Below, one piece after another: positions 1 to 7,111 of a DNA stretch of 8,769 nt. Each line of letters opens with the position of its first letter. The first letter of the stretch is position 1. A program made the translations under genes and the position numbers. The stretch covers positions 1-8,769 of the forward strand of contig URTG01000069.1 of assembly GCA_900550705.1 (NCBI GenBank), in the 5' to 3' direction. Source of the DNA: an uncultured Eubacteriales bacterium (GTDB lineage: Bacteria > Bacillota > Clostridia > Oscillospirales > Oscillospiraceae). The notes beneath the pieces were generated by a model. That model was given only the letters and a program-made list of their open reading frames with translations. It had not been told where the DNA came from and did not search any database.

Positions 1-2
1 GG

Positions 3-44
3 CTCTTCAACCGCCCGGATGTGCCGGTGGTCGTGTTAGAATAA
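3..44 (+). CDS. 3' end of an unidentified upstream gene (partial)
   Basis: The third forward frame reads LFNRPDVPVVVLE and then a TAA stop at 42-44. The other two forward frames give less protein-like peptides. Thirteen residues are too few to name a family. The stop lies 44 nt before azlC, so this gene could be the preceding member of the same operon. It is only a plausible C-terminus. Confidence 0.35.
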   Translation, partial: LFNRPDVPVVVLE

Positions 45-88
45 GAATGATTTGCGTAATTTTGGAATGAGATGAACAGAGAGAACCT

Positions 89-811
89 ATGAAACGAAAG
101 CAATACACCAGAGGGCTTCGGGTGGGCGTTCCCATTTCCCTGGGCTATTTGGCGGTGGCCTTTACCATGGGCATCACCGCACGAAACGCCGGATTGTCGG
201 CCTTCCAGGCCACGCTGACCAGCTTTTTGGTCAACGCCTCGGCGGGCCAATACGCCGCCTTTACCCTCATGGCCGCCCAGGGCGGGTATTTGGAAATGGC
301 CATCTTAGAGCTGGTGACGAACGCCCGTTACCTGCTCATGTCCTGCTCCCTGAGCCAGAAGCTCTCCCCCAAGACCAAGCTGTGGCAGCGCCTCACGGTG
401 GGCTTTGCCGTGACGGATGAGATGTTTGGCATGGCCATTGCCGAGCCGGAGGAAGTCAGCCCCTGGTACTATTTTGGTATGATGAGCATCGCCATCCCCG
501 GCTGGTCGCTGGGGACTTTTTTGGGGACGACGGTGGGGAATATCCTGCCGGCCAACGTGGTCAGCGCCCTGAGCGTGGCCCTGTACGGCATGTTCCTGGC
601 GGTCATCATCCCCGCCGCCCGGAAGAGCAAGCTGATCTTGGGCGTGGTGGTAGCGTCCATGGCCGCCAGCTTCCTGCTGGAGAGCCTGCCGATTTTTGCC
701 GGGATCGCTTCGGGCACGAAGCTCATCCTTTTGACGGTCGTCCTCTCCGCCGGGGCGGCGCTGCTGTTCCCGGTGAAGGACGAAGAACCCGGAGAGGAGG
801 AGACCCCGTGA
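89..811 (+). CDS. azlC: AzlC family branched-chain amino acid export permease
   Basis: This is the large subunit of the two-part AzlCD exporter, an inner-membrane system that in characterised members exports branched-chain amino acids or their analogues. The 240-residue length is normal for AzlC. The N-terminal part is hydrophobic with small residues (GYLAVAFTMGITARNAG, about 19-35). It is followed by the family region NARYLLMSCSLSQKL (about 78-92) and a TDE motif at about 109-111. Several hydrophobic helices run on to about residue 227, and the tail is acidic (DEEPGEEETP). The ATG start has a purine-rich AGAGAG about 5 nt upstream. The stop overlaps the azlD start (GTGA), a sign of translational coupling. 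About 8 of 33 leucines use TTA/TTG, unlike the liv genes to the right. The family call is firm; the exact substrate is inferred. Confidence 0.9.
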   Translation: MKRKQYTRGLRVGVPISLGYLAVAFTMGITARNAGLSAFQATLTSFLVNASAGQYAAFTLMAAQGGYLEMAILELVTNARYLLMSCSLSQKLSPKTKLWQRLTVGFAVTDEMFGMAIAEPEEVSPWYYFGMMSIAIPGWSLGTFLGTTVGNILPANVVSALSVALYGMFLAVIIPAARKSKLILGVVVASMAASFLLESLPIFAGIASGTKLILLTVVLSAGAALLFPVKDEEPGEEETP

Positions 812-1113
812 CCCATAACAACTATGTTTATATTCTGGTGGTGGCGGTGGTGACGTACCTCATCCGCGTCCTGCCCCTGACCCTCATCCGCCGGGAGATC
901 AAGAACCGCTTTCTGCGCTCCTTCCTCTACTATGTGCCCTATGTGACCCTGGCAGCCATGACCTTCCCCGCCATTCTGCATGCCACGGACAGCGTATGGT
1001 CCGGTCTGGCGGCGCTGATCGTGGGCGTTTTGGTCGCCTGGTTCAGCGGGAATTTGTTCTTTGTGGCCGCTGCCGGGTGCGTGGTGGTCTTCCTCGTGGA
1101 AATGCTGCTCTGA
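808..1113 (+). CDS. azlD: AzlD family branched-chain amino acid transport subunit
   Basis: This is the small membrane partner of AzlC. At 101 residues it is typical of AzlD, with an N-terminal hydrophobic segment (about 5-20) followed by TYLIRVLPL, which resembles the conserved TyltRllpl region of the family, and then two or three more hydrophobic stretches (about 38-53, 58-75, 78-101). It starts at a GTG that overlaps the azlC stop by 4 nt. An AGGAGG at 795-800 lies 7 nt upstream of that GTG, which supports this start. The overlap and the fixed azlC-azlD order support obligate co-expression. mnmG begins 28 nt after the stop with no terminator hairpin between. Confidence 0.9.
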   Translation: MTHNNYVYILVVAVVTYLIRVLPLTLIRREIKNRFLRSFLYYVPYVTLAAMTFPAILHATDSVWSGLAALIVGVLVAWFSGNLFFVAAAGCVVVFLVEMLL

Positions 1114-1141
1114 TCCCCTGACCCCTTGAAAGGAGACTGTG

Positions 1142-3031
1142 ATGGACGAACGGAACCTTGGGCCGACGGCCTATGAAGCGGGCCGCTGCCGGGTGGCAGT
1201 GGTCGGCGCGGGGCACGCCGGGATCGAAGCGGCCCTGGCCTGCGCCCGGCTGGGGCTTTCGACCCTGTGCTTTACCATCAATCTGGACGCTGTGGGCAAC
1301 ATGCCCTGCAACCCCGCCATCGGCGGCACCGGCAAGGGCCATTTGGTCCGGGAGCTGGACGCCCTGGGCGGCGAAATGGGCAAAGCGGCCGACCAGGCCT
1401 GCATCCAGTACCGCATCCTGAACCGGGGCAAAGGCCCCGCCGTCCACTCCCTCCGGGCGCAAGCCGACCGGCGGGAGTACCAGAAGGTCATGAAAGCGAC
1501 TCTGGAGCGCCAGGAAAACCTGTGGGTCAAGCAGGCGGAGGTCACGAAGCTCTTGACCGAGAACGGCCATGTCACCGGCGTGCAGACGAACACCGGGGCG
1601 GTCTATTGGGCCGACGCCGTGATTCTCTGCTCCGGGACGTATCTGGGCGGCAAGACCATCATCGGCTCGGTCACCAAGCACAGCGGCCCGGACGGGATGT
1701 TCGGCGCAGACGAGCTGACCCAGAGCTTACTGGACGCGGGCCTGACCCTGCGCCGGTTCAAGACGGGCACGCCCCCCCGTGTCAACGCCCGGTCCATCGA
1801 CTTCTCCCGGCTGGAACGGCAGGAGGGGGACGAGGACGCCGTCCCCTTCTCCTTCGCCAGCCAGAAGCCGGGGGCAAACCGGGTGTGCTGTTACATCACC
1901 TACACCAACGAGAAAACCCACGAGATCATCCGGGCCAATCTGGACCGCTCCCCCCTCTTCTCCGGCGTCATCCAGGGGGTGGGGCCGCGGTACTGTCCCT
2001 CCATCGAGGACAAGGTCGTCCGCTTTGCGGACAAGCCCCGGCACCAGCTTTTCTTGGAGCCGATGGGCTTGGACACCGAAGAGATTTATGTCCAGGGCTT
2101 TTCGTCCTCCCTGCCGGAGGACGTGCAGGTGGCCATGCTCCGCACCCTGCCGGGGTTGGAGCAGGCGGTGATGACCCGGCCCGCCTACGCCATCGAATAC
2201 GACTGCGTGGACCCCCTGGCCCTGCTGCCCACCCTGGAAACAAAGCAGGTGTCCGGCCTGTACGGCGCGGGGCAGTTCAACGGCTCCTCCGGCTATGAGG
2301 AGGCCGCTGTGCAGGGCTTCGTGGCGGGGGTGAACGCCGCCCGGAAGCTGCTGGGCAAGGCCCCCATGATCTTAGACCGCAGCCAGGGCTACATCGGCGT
2401 CCTCATCGACGACCTGGTGACGAAGGGGACCAACGAGCCCTACCGCATGATGACTTCCCGGACGGAGTACCGCCTGCTCTGCCGCCAGGACAACGCCGAC
2501 GAGCGGCTGACGCCCATCGGCTATGAGATCGGCCTCATTTCCCAGCAGCGCTATGACGCCGTGCAGGAAAAGTACCGGCAGGTCAAGCGGGAGGTGGACC
2601 GGTTGGAACACACCGGCGTGCCCGTAAGCCCCGCCCTCAACGCGCTCCTGGAAGCCAAGGGAGAGCCACTGGCGAAGAACAGCGTGCGCCTGTCCGATCT
2701 GATCCGCCGCCCCAAGATCACCTATGCAGACCTGGCGCCGCTGGACACCGGTCGTCCGGCGCTGTCCCCACAGGTGGCGGAACAGGTGGAGATCTCCTTG
2801 AAATACGCGGGCTACATCGCCCGCCAGCAGCGGCAGGTGGAGGAAATGCGCCGGTTGGAGGGCAAGCTCCTGCCGGAGGAGATCAACTACGAGGCCCTGG
2901 CAGGCCTGCGGCTGGAGGCCCGGCAGAAGCTCACCGCCATCCGGCCCAGAAGCCTGGGGCAGGCGGCCCGCATCTCCGGGGTCTCCCCGGCGGACATTGC
3001 CGCCCTGATGATCGCCTTACAGGAGGGATAA
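1142..3031 (+). CDS. mnmG: tRNA uridine-5-carboxymethylaminomethyl(34) synthesis enzyme MnmG (GidA)
   Basis: MnmG is the FAD- and NADH-dependent partner of MnmE; together they install the 5-(carboxymethyl)aminomethyl group on wobble U34 of several tRNAs. Visible features are the FAD-binding loop VGAGHAG (residues 21-27), the MPCNPAIGGTGKGH block (54-67) with Cys56, and both GidA signatures: GPRYCPSIEDKV (281-292, Cys285) and GQFNGSSGYEEAAVQG (377-392). Also present are PYRMMTSRTEYRLL (433-446) and the C-terminal IRPRSLGQAARISGVSP that contacts MnmE. The 629-residue length is full. The ATG at 1142 is preferred over the adjacent GTG at 1139 because AGGAG at 1131-1135 is 6 nt from the ATG but only 3 nt from the GTG. 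mnmE is not in this window. The gene lies between azlD and the hydrolase in an apparent operon. Confidence 0.97.
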   Translation: MDERNLGPTAYEAGRCRVAVVGAGHAGIEAALACARLGLSTLCFTINLDAVGNMPCNPAIGGTGKGHLVRELDALGGEMGKAADQACIQYRILNRGKGPAVHSLRAQADRREYQKVMKATLERQENLWVKQAEVTKLLTENGHVTGVQTNTGAVYWADAVILCSGTYLGGKTIIGSVTKHSGPDGMFGADELTQSLLDAGLTLRRFKTGTPPRVNARSIDFSRLERQEGDEDAVPFSFASQKPGANRVCCYITYTNEKTHEIIRANLDRSPLFSGVIQGVGPRYCPSIEDKVVRFADKPRHQLFLEPMGLDTEEIYVQGFSSSLPEDVQVAMLRTLPGLEQAVMTRPAYAIEYDCVDPLALLPTLETKQVSGLYGAGQFNGSSGYEEAAVQGFVAGVNAARKLLGKAPMILDRSQGYIGVLIDDLVTKGTNEPYRMMTSRTEYRLLCRQDNADERLTPIGYEIGLISQQRYDAVQEKYRQVKREVDRLEHTGVPVSPALNALLEAKGEPLAKNSVRLSDLIRRPKITYADLAPLDTGRPALSPQVAEQVEISLKYAGYIARQQRQVEEMRRLEGKLLPEEINYEALAGLRLEARQKLTAIRPRSLGQAARISGVSPADIAALMIALQEG

Positions 3032-3037
3032 GCCAAG

Positions 3038-3952
3038 ATGAAACTGACGAACGTGAAAGGCAAGACCTGGGTGCTGGACGGCCCACAGCTTGTTGGCGTG
3101 TACCAGCTCGACGACACCCGCTGCCTCCTGCTGGACCCCGGCAGCTGGAAGCTCATTGCACCCATCGAGACGGCCTTAAAAGAGGGGGGCTGGACCCCTG
3201 TGGGGGTGGCCTGCACCCACATGCACTATGACCACCATGAAAGCGCCCGGTATTTCCAGGAAACCTATGGGGCGGCTGTCTGCCTGCCACAGCTGGAGGC
3301 GGACATCGTGCGGAACGAAGAGAGCCTGAAAAACCATCTCTTCAACTTCACCATGGGGATGATCCGCACCATCCCCCGCTTGCAGCATCTGGTCTGCCCG
3401 GTGGACCGGGTGATCGGCTTGGACGAGGATACGGTAGAGTTGTGCGGCGCAGAGCTGAAGGTGATCCGCACCCCCGGCCATTCGCCGGACCATGTGTGTT
3501 TTATCACACCCGACAACGTCTGCTTTGCCGGGGACACCCTGATGACCGAGGACGTGCTGGCTGAGGCCATGGTCCCCTTTGCCTTTGACCTGGCCGACGA
3601 TCTGAAGAGCAAGCAGGTCGTGGGCGAGCTGGACTGCGATGCCTACATCTTCTGTCACAAGGGCCTGCGTTACGGCTCCGTGGCGGACCTGGCCCAGGCC
3701 AACATCGACCGCGTTCACTGCCAGCTGGCGGCCTGCGCGGACCTGGTGAAGGGCCCCATGACGTACAGTGAGTTTTACGCCGCTGTGGTCACGGCCTTTG
3801 ACCTGCCCGTGGGCCACCCCGCCCGTGGGCTGCATTTGGAGCGGTACATCCGCCCCTATTTGGAGTATCTCATCGACACCGATCAGCTTGCGCTCATCGA
3901 GCAGCATGGGGCCCCGTCGGTCCGGCCCAAAGGGGCGGTGCAGGGTGGCTAA
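3038..3952 (+). CDS. MBL-fold metallo-hydrolase, substrate unknown
   Basis: This is a cytosolic protein of the metallo-beta-lactamase fold with a complete di-metal site: HMHYDH (residues 61-66, giving His61, His63, Asp65, His66), His148 in TPGHSPDH, Asp166 in FAGDTL, and His207 in FCHKG. This is the arrangement seen in glyoxalase II-like, RNase Z-like and related hydrolases. No signal peptide is visible. Residues after about 215 form an extra helical C-terminal region (about 90 residues), too large for a minimal glyoxalase II-like core. The start is 6 nt after the mnmG stop, with AGGAGG at 3021-3026 inside the mnmG end. The stop overlaps the mnmA start by 8 nt. Lying translationally linked between two tRNA U34 modification genes, it may serve that pathway or sulfur metabolism, but that is inference from position only. 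Confidence 0.85.
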   Translation: MKLTNVKGKTWVLDGPQLVGVYQLDDTRCLLLDPGSWKLIAPIETALKEGGWTPVGVACTHMHYDHHESARYFQETYGAAVCLPQLEADIVRNEESLKNHLFNFTMGMIRTIPRLQHLVCPVDRVIGLDEDTVELCGAELKVIRTPGHSPDHVCFITPDNVCFAGDTLMTEDVLAEAMVPFAFDLADDLKSKQVVGELDCDAYIFCHKGLRYGSVADLAQANIDRVHCQLAACADLVKGPMTYSEFYAAVVTAFDLPVGHPARGLHLERYIRPYLEYLIDTDQLALIEQHGAPSVRPKGAVQGG

Positions 3953-4406
3953 AACTGTCGTGCTGGGCCTGTCCGGCGGGGTCGATTCCGCCGTGGCGGC
4001 CCGCCTGCTGGTGGAGGCGGGATACACCGTCTACGGCCACTGGCTGGACATCGGCTTAGGGGGCCGGGAGGCCGCCGCAGAGGTGGCGGAGAGCATCGGC
4101 ATCCCCTTCTCCGCCGGGGACATCCGGCAGGAGCTGGAGACGGAGGTCATGGCCCCGTTTCAGCGGGACTATCTGGCCGGGCGGACGCCCCTGCCCTGCG
4201 CCCGGTGCAACCCCACGGTGAAATTCCCCGCCCTGTTTCGGCGGGCGGAGGAGGTGGGGGCGCAGTTCGTCGCCACGGGGCACTATGCCCGCATCCGACA
4301 GACGGAATATGGCCCCGCCCTCTGCCGGGGGGCGCACACCAACGACCAGGCGTATATGCTGGCCCGCCTGCCCAGACAGTGGCTGGGCCGCCTCCTCTTT
4401 CCGATT
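3945..4406 (+). pseudogene. mnmA: tRNA 2-thiouridine(34) synthase MnmA, N-terminal part only (cut at the junction)
   Basis: MnmA activates U34 of tRNA with ATP and inserts sulfur at C2. The fragment starts at GTG 3945, overlapping the hydrolase stop, and carries the PP-loop SGGVDS (residues 10-15), LAGRTPLPCARCNPTVKF (77-94) in which Cys88 aligns with the first catalytic cysteine (E. coli Cys102), ATGHYARI (110-117) and HTNDQAYMLARL (131-142). Similarity ends at GRLLFPI (148-154), where family members continue with a glycine and the rest of the catalytic domain. The second catalytic cysteine and the C-terminal barrel, roughly 200 residues, are missing. The reading frame stays open to 5105, but that part is the reverse complement of livG and livM, not protein-like. 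The product as drawn should be inactive. The segment between the PP-loop strand and AAEVAESIGIP is shorter than in E. coli MnmA. Confidence 0.85.
4392..4406. other. Junction between the mnmA block and the liv block
   Basis: The 15 nt CTCCTCTTTCCGATT read as LLFPI in the mnmA frame (a normal MnmA continuation of GRLLFPIG) and, on the other strand, as NRKEE in the livG frame (a normal continuation of FRLNR). Left of it livG loses family similarity; right of it mnmA does. Both genes therefore end here, tail to tail, with up to about 15 nt that could belong to either. No inverted repeat, target duplication or mobile gene flanks it. It is either a chimeric join in the contig or a rearrangement breakpoint. 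Confidence 0.75.
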
Positions 4407-4931
4407 CAGCCGGAAGGTAGCGGTGAACACGTTGCTGGTGGAGCGGCAGTGCTTGGCGATGAGCACGTTGTCGAATACGGTCTGGGATTTCCACAGCCGG
4501 ATATTCTGGAAGGTACGGGCCATGCCCGCCTTGGTGATCTTGTCCGGGGTGGGAGTCAGGACCCGGTCAGAAAAGGCGTAGCGGTCCCGTTCCTTCTGGG
4601 CTTCCTTCCAGGCTTTCAGTGCCTCATCCACCAGTTCTTCCTCCGGTGCCAGGCCGGAGGTATACAAATCAGGGAATGTACCCTTATACTGCTTTTTCAT
4701 CTTGCCCGTGGGGTGATTGCGCACGATGCACGCCCCGTCGAACCACACCGCGCCGTTGGTGGGCTGGTACACGCCGGTGATGACATTGAAGGCGGTGGTC
4801 TTTCCCGCGCCGTTGGGTCCGATGAGGGCCACGATCTCCCCCTCGTTGACCTCCAGCTCCAGATCGTCCACAGCCACAACGCCGCCGAACTGCATGGTGA
4901 TGTGATCCAGTCTCAAAAGCTGCTCACTCAT
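4392..4931 (-). pseudogene. livG: LIV-type ABC transporter ATP-binding protein LivG, N-terminal part only (cut at the junction)
   Basis: This is one of the two ATPases of the branched-chain amino acid importer. It starts at ATG 4931, overlapping the livM stop (ATGA). Residues 38-46 are the Walker A loop GPNGAGKTT, and RTFQNIRLW (139-147) carries the Q-loop glutamine, Gln142. Between them is an insertion: 92 residues separate Walker A from RTFQ, against about 37 in E. coli LivG. The extra part includes a charged stretch around 97-120 (EEELVDEALKAWKEAQKERD), probably helical. Similarity stops at FRLNRKEE (173-180). The LSGG-type signature, Walker B and switch histidine are absent, so this piece cannot be a working ATPase. 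The frame continues open to 4056, but only as the reverse complement of mnmA. A complete livG and a following livF would be expected in the source genome. Confidence 0.85.
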
Positions 4932-6085
4932 GGCTGTACCGCCTCCTTCGTTGCTTTTTTCTGCCGCTTTTTCAGGAGATCCGGCAGCTCTTTATCTCCC
5001 ATGATGCCCTTTCGGAAGAACAGCACCACCACCATGATGATGACGGAGAACACCACCATCCGGAAGCCGGTGCGCAGGAAGGGGACCTTGAAGCTGCCGA
5101 TGTAGGTCTCGGCGTCCAGAAACCGTAGCCACCATTCACTGGCCGCCACATACAGAAACGCCGCGATGCAGCTGCCGGAGATGGAGCCGATACCGCCGAT
5201 GACCACGATCAGCAAGATCTCGTAGGTCATAGCCGTGGTGAACACCTTGGCCTGCGCCTGATTGGCGAACATGGCGAACAGGCCGCCGCCCACTCCGGCG
5301 AAAAACGAGCTGATACAGAAGGCCAGCCGCTTGTGGCGGGCCAGATTGATGCCCATGGCCTCTGCCGCCACCTCGTCGTCCCGGATGGCCTTGAAGGCCC
5401 GGCCGTAGGTGGAGTTGATCAGCAGTACGATCACCGCCACGCACACCCCCGCCAGCAGAAACGGTACGAAGGTGGACAGCCGCAGGATCACCTTGCCGTC
5501 GGCATTCTGGATATTGAAGCTGGAGAAGGTGGGGAAGTTCTTCAGGGCGTTGGCGCCGTTGGTCACAGGGCCGAGGGGGTCCCACTGGAAAATGGCCCGG
5601 ATGATCTCCGCGAAGCCCAGGGTGGCAATGGCCAGATAGTCGGATTTCAGACGCAGCACCGGCAGGCCGATGAGCCACGCCACCGCGGCCGCCACGCAGC
5701 CGCCCAGAAACAGGGCCAGCAGAACGCCCAGCACCAGCCCCACAGCCCCCCCGCCGAACAGTTCCGGCAGGGAGAAATTCACGGCGGAGCCGTTATAGAG
5801 ATAGTACACCGCTTCCCGGTCCGCCATGGGAATGGTGAGAATGGCGTAGGTGTAAGCGCCCAGCAGCATGAAGCCCGCCTGTCCCAGAGAAAACAGGCCG
5901 GTGAAGCCGTTGAGCAGGTTCATGGACACCGCCACCAGCGCGTATACCGCGCCTTTTTTCAGGACGGTGAACAGCATCCCCGTGGGCTTCATGGTGTTTT
6001 CCAGCAGGACGACCAGCGCCAGCAGCGCCAGCGCGCAGAGCAGGGCGATCACCGTGCCCCGTTTGCTTTTCTTTTCGTTCAGCAC
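4928..6085 (-). CDS. livM: Branched-chain amino acid ABC transporter permease LivM
   Basis: This is the second membrane subunit of the LIV-type importer, paired with LivH. It has 385 residues. A short basic N-terminus (MLNEKKSKRG) is followed by a transmembrane helix (about 11-29) and many further helices. Typical LivM landmarks are MNLLNGFTGLFSLGQAGFM (55-73), LRLKSDYLAIATLGFAEIIR (144-163), the EAA-like cytoplasmic loop TYGRAFKAIRDDEVAAEAMG (226-245) that docks the ATPases, and VVIGGIGSISGS (294-305). The basic tail ends at VQP. The start is GTG 6085, with a G6 Shine-Dalgarno run at 6093-6098, 7 nt upstream. That run directly follows the livH stop, and the 4-nt overlap with livG indicates one operon. 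No break in the frame is visible. Confidence 0.95.
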   Translation of the reverse strand: MLNEKKSKRGTVIALLCALALLALVVLLENTMKPTGMLFTVLKKGAVYALVAVSMNLLNGFTGLFSLGQAGFMLLGAYTYAILTIPMADREAVYYLYNGSAVNFSLPELFGGGAVGLVLGVLLALFLGGCVAAAVAWLIGLPVLRLKSDYLAIATLGFAEIIRAIFQWDPLGPVTNGANALKNFPTFSSFNIQNADGKVILRLSTFVPFLLAGVCVAVIVLLINSTYGRAFKAIRDDEVAAEAMGINLARHKRLAFCISSFFAGVGGGLFAMFANQAQAKVFTTAMTYEILLIVVIGGIGSISGSCIAAFLYVAASEWWLRFLDAETYIGSFKVPFLRTGFRMVVFSVIIMVVVLFFRKGIMGDKELPDLLKKRQKKATKEAVQP

Positions 6086-6098
6086 AGTCGATCCCCCC

Positions 6099-6974
6099 TT
6101 ACACTTTGTCCGTGACCTTTTCGCCGAACAGACCCGTGGGCTTCACGCAAAGCACCACGATCAGGATGGCGAAGGTAAAGGCATCGGAAAAGACGCTCCA
6201 ATCGGAGCCCTTGATGACGCTCTCGCAGATACCGATGAGAAACGCCCCCACCACGGCGCCGGGAATGGAGCCGATACCGCCGAATACCGCCGCTACGAAG
6301 GCCCGCAGTCCCGGCAGGGAGCCGGACAGGGGGACGATGGACTGGTAGTTGGTGAAGTACAGCAGGGAGCCGATGGCCGCCAGCAGAGAGCCGATGATAA
6401 AGGTCACGGAGATCACGTTGTTGATCCGGATGCCCATGAGCTGCGCAGTTTCAAAATCCCGGGACACAGCCCGCATGGCCATGCCGATCCGGGTGTGGTT
6501 GATGAGCTGGGTCAGGGCCGCCACCAGAAGCACCACCAGCACCGGCGTGACCACCGTCACATACTTGGTGGACACCCCCGCGATGGTCAGCTGGTTGGAC
6601 AGACCGGGCAGGGCGGGGTACATCTGGGGCAGGCCGCCGGTGACGTAGGTCGCCAGATTTTGCAGCAGATAGCTGACGCCGATGGCGGAGATCATCACCG
6701 ACATCCGGGGGGCTGTCCGCAGAGGCTTGTAGGCCGCCCGCTCGATGATGAAGCCCAGCAGCACCGTCAGAATGATCATCAGGGGAATGGCCGCGGCCAG
6801 CGGCAGGCTGGCGCTGAGGTAGACCATCATCAGACCGGCTACCATGAATACATCGCCGTGGGCGAAGTTGATCAGCCGCAGGATGCCGTAGACCATGGTA
6901 TAGCCGATGGCGATGAGGGCGTACTGCCCGCCCAGCGATATGCCGGAGAGCAGAATGGAGATGCCGTATTGCAC
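6099..6974 (-). CDS. livH: Branched-chain amino acid ABC transporter permease LivH
   Basis: This is the first membrane subunit of the LIV-type importer. The sequence begins MQYGISILLSGISLGGQYALIAIGYTM in two consecutive parts (1-13, 14-27), then VYGILRLINFAHGD (28-41), the family hallmark. The EAA-like loop that contacts an ATPase is THRIG-type: TRIGMAMRAVSRDFETAQLM (161-180). FGGIGSIPGAVVGA (231-244) and the end VKPTGLFGEK (278-287) also fit. I chose GTG 6974 (291 residues) over the TTG at 6998. GGGAGGG at 6981-6987 lies exactly 6 nt before the GTG, and family members start close to this hydrophobic segment; the extra MKEKGGFP would be translated ribosome binding site. livM follows after 13 nt. 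Confidence 0.93.
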   Translation of the reverse strand: MQYGISILLSGISLGGQYALIAIGYTMVYGILRLINFAHGDVFMVAGLMMVYLSASLPLAAAIPLMIILTVLLGFIIERAAYKPLRTAPRMSVMISAIGVSYLLQNLATYVTGGLPQMYPALPGLSNQLTIAGVSTKYVTVVTPVLVVLLVAALTQLINHTRIGMAMRAVSRDFETAQLMGIRINNVISVTFIIGSLLAAIGSLLYFTNYQSIVPLSGSLPGLRAFVAAVFGGIGSIPGAVVGAFLIGICESVIKGSDWSVFSDAFTFAILIVVLCVKPTGLFGEKVTDKV

Positions 6975-6980
6975 GGGGAA

Positions 6981-6987
6981 CCCTCCC
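6981..6987 (-). promoter_or_regulatory. Ribosome binding site that fixes the livH start
   Basis: On the minus strand GGGAGGG is followed by TTCCCC (6 nt) and then GTG at 6974. This strong, well-spaced site falls inside the longer open frame that starts at TTG 6998, which argues that the longer start is not used. Confidence 0.75.
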
Positions 6988-7016
6988 TTTTCTTTCAAGT
7001 TTTACGCGGAAGGCAC

Positions 7017-7029
7017 ACGGCGGAGCCGT
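7017..7029 (-). repeat. Short hairpin in the livH leader
   Basis: Perfect inverted repeat, arms ACGGC and GCCGT around GGA (plus strand). It shares its loop and part of its stem with the terminator hairpin at 7039-7053, just upstream in transcription. It has no U-tract. It may be an mRNA-stabilising 5' structure for livHMG or an alternative partner of the terminator stem. Confidence 0.4.
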
Positions 7030-7033
7030 CTTG

Positions 7034-7053
7034 AAAAAAGCCGCGGAGCGGCT
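7034..7053 (-). terminator. Intrinsic terminator or attenuator between livK and livH
   Basis: On the minus strand AGCCGC-TCC-GCGGCT (7053-7039) forms a GC-rich stem and is followed at once by a run of six T (7039-7034). It lies downstream of livK and upstream of livH in the same transcription direction. Partial termination here would give more binding protein than permease, as is common for ABC importers. The stem is short (6 bp), so read-through is expected. Confidence 0.65.
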
Positions 7054-7111
7054 GCTTTCGGGGCGGTCCCGGCCTTGGGGTGCTTTCACGCGAACCGTCT
7101 GTAAACGGTAA

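Noticed and set aside
1267..2298. A 343-codon + strand frame inside mnmG
   Set aside because: It is a shadow frame of GC-rich mnmG: Gly/Arg/Pro-rich, with no domains, overlapping a clear full-length enzyme.
3176..4027. A long - strand frame antisense to the MBL-fold hydrolase
   Set aside because: Its composition is that of an antisense frame in GC-rich DNA, with no ribosome binding site and no family motif.
4300..4500. An insertion sequence, att site or CRISPR at the junction
   Set aside because: There are no terminal inverted repeats, direct repeats, integrase or spacer-repeat pattern here; only a 15-nt stretch that fits both genes.
4056..4931. A 291-codon - strand frame that looks like a LivG with an unusual C-terminus
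   Set aside because: Residues after about 180 are the reverse complement of mnmA and lack all later ATPase motifs.
3945..5105. A long + strand open frame that looks like an MnmA fusion to a novel C-terminal domain of about 230 residues
   Set aside because: The second half is the exact reverse complement of livG and livM coding sequence, with low-quality, His/Arg/Gly-rich composition. It is a by-product of the junction, not a designed fusion.
6975..6998. A longer livH starting at TTG 6998
   Set aside because: The extra codons include the ribosome binding site for the GTG at 6974, and family members start at that position.
5333..7034. Long + strand frames antisense to livM and livH (5333-6115 and 5868-7034)
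   Set aside because: They are His/Gln/Gly-rich translations opposite well-conserved membrane proteins, with no motif or start signal.
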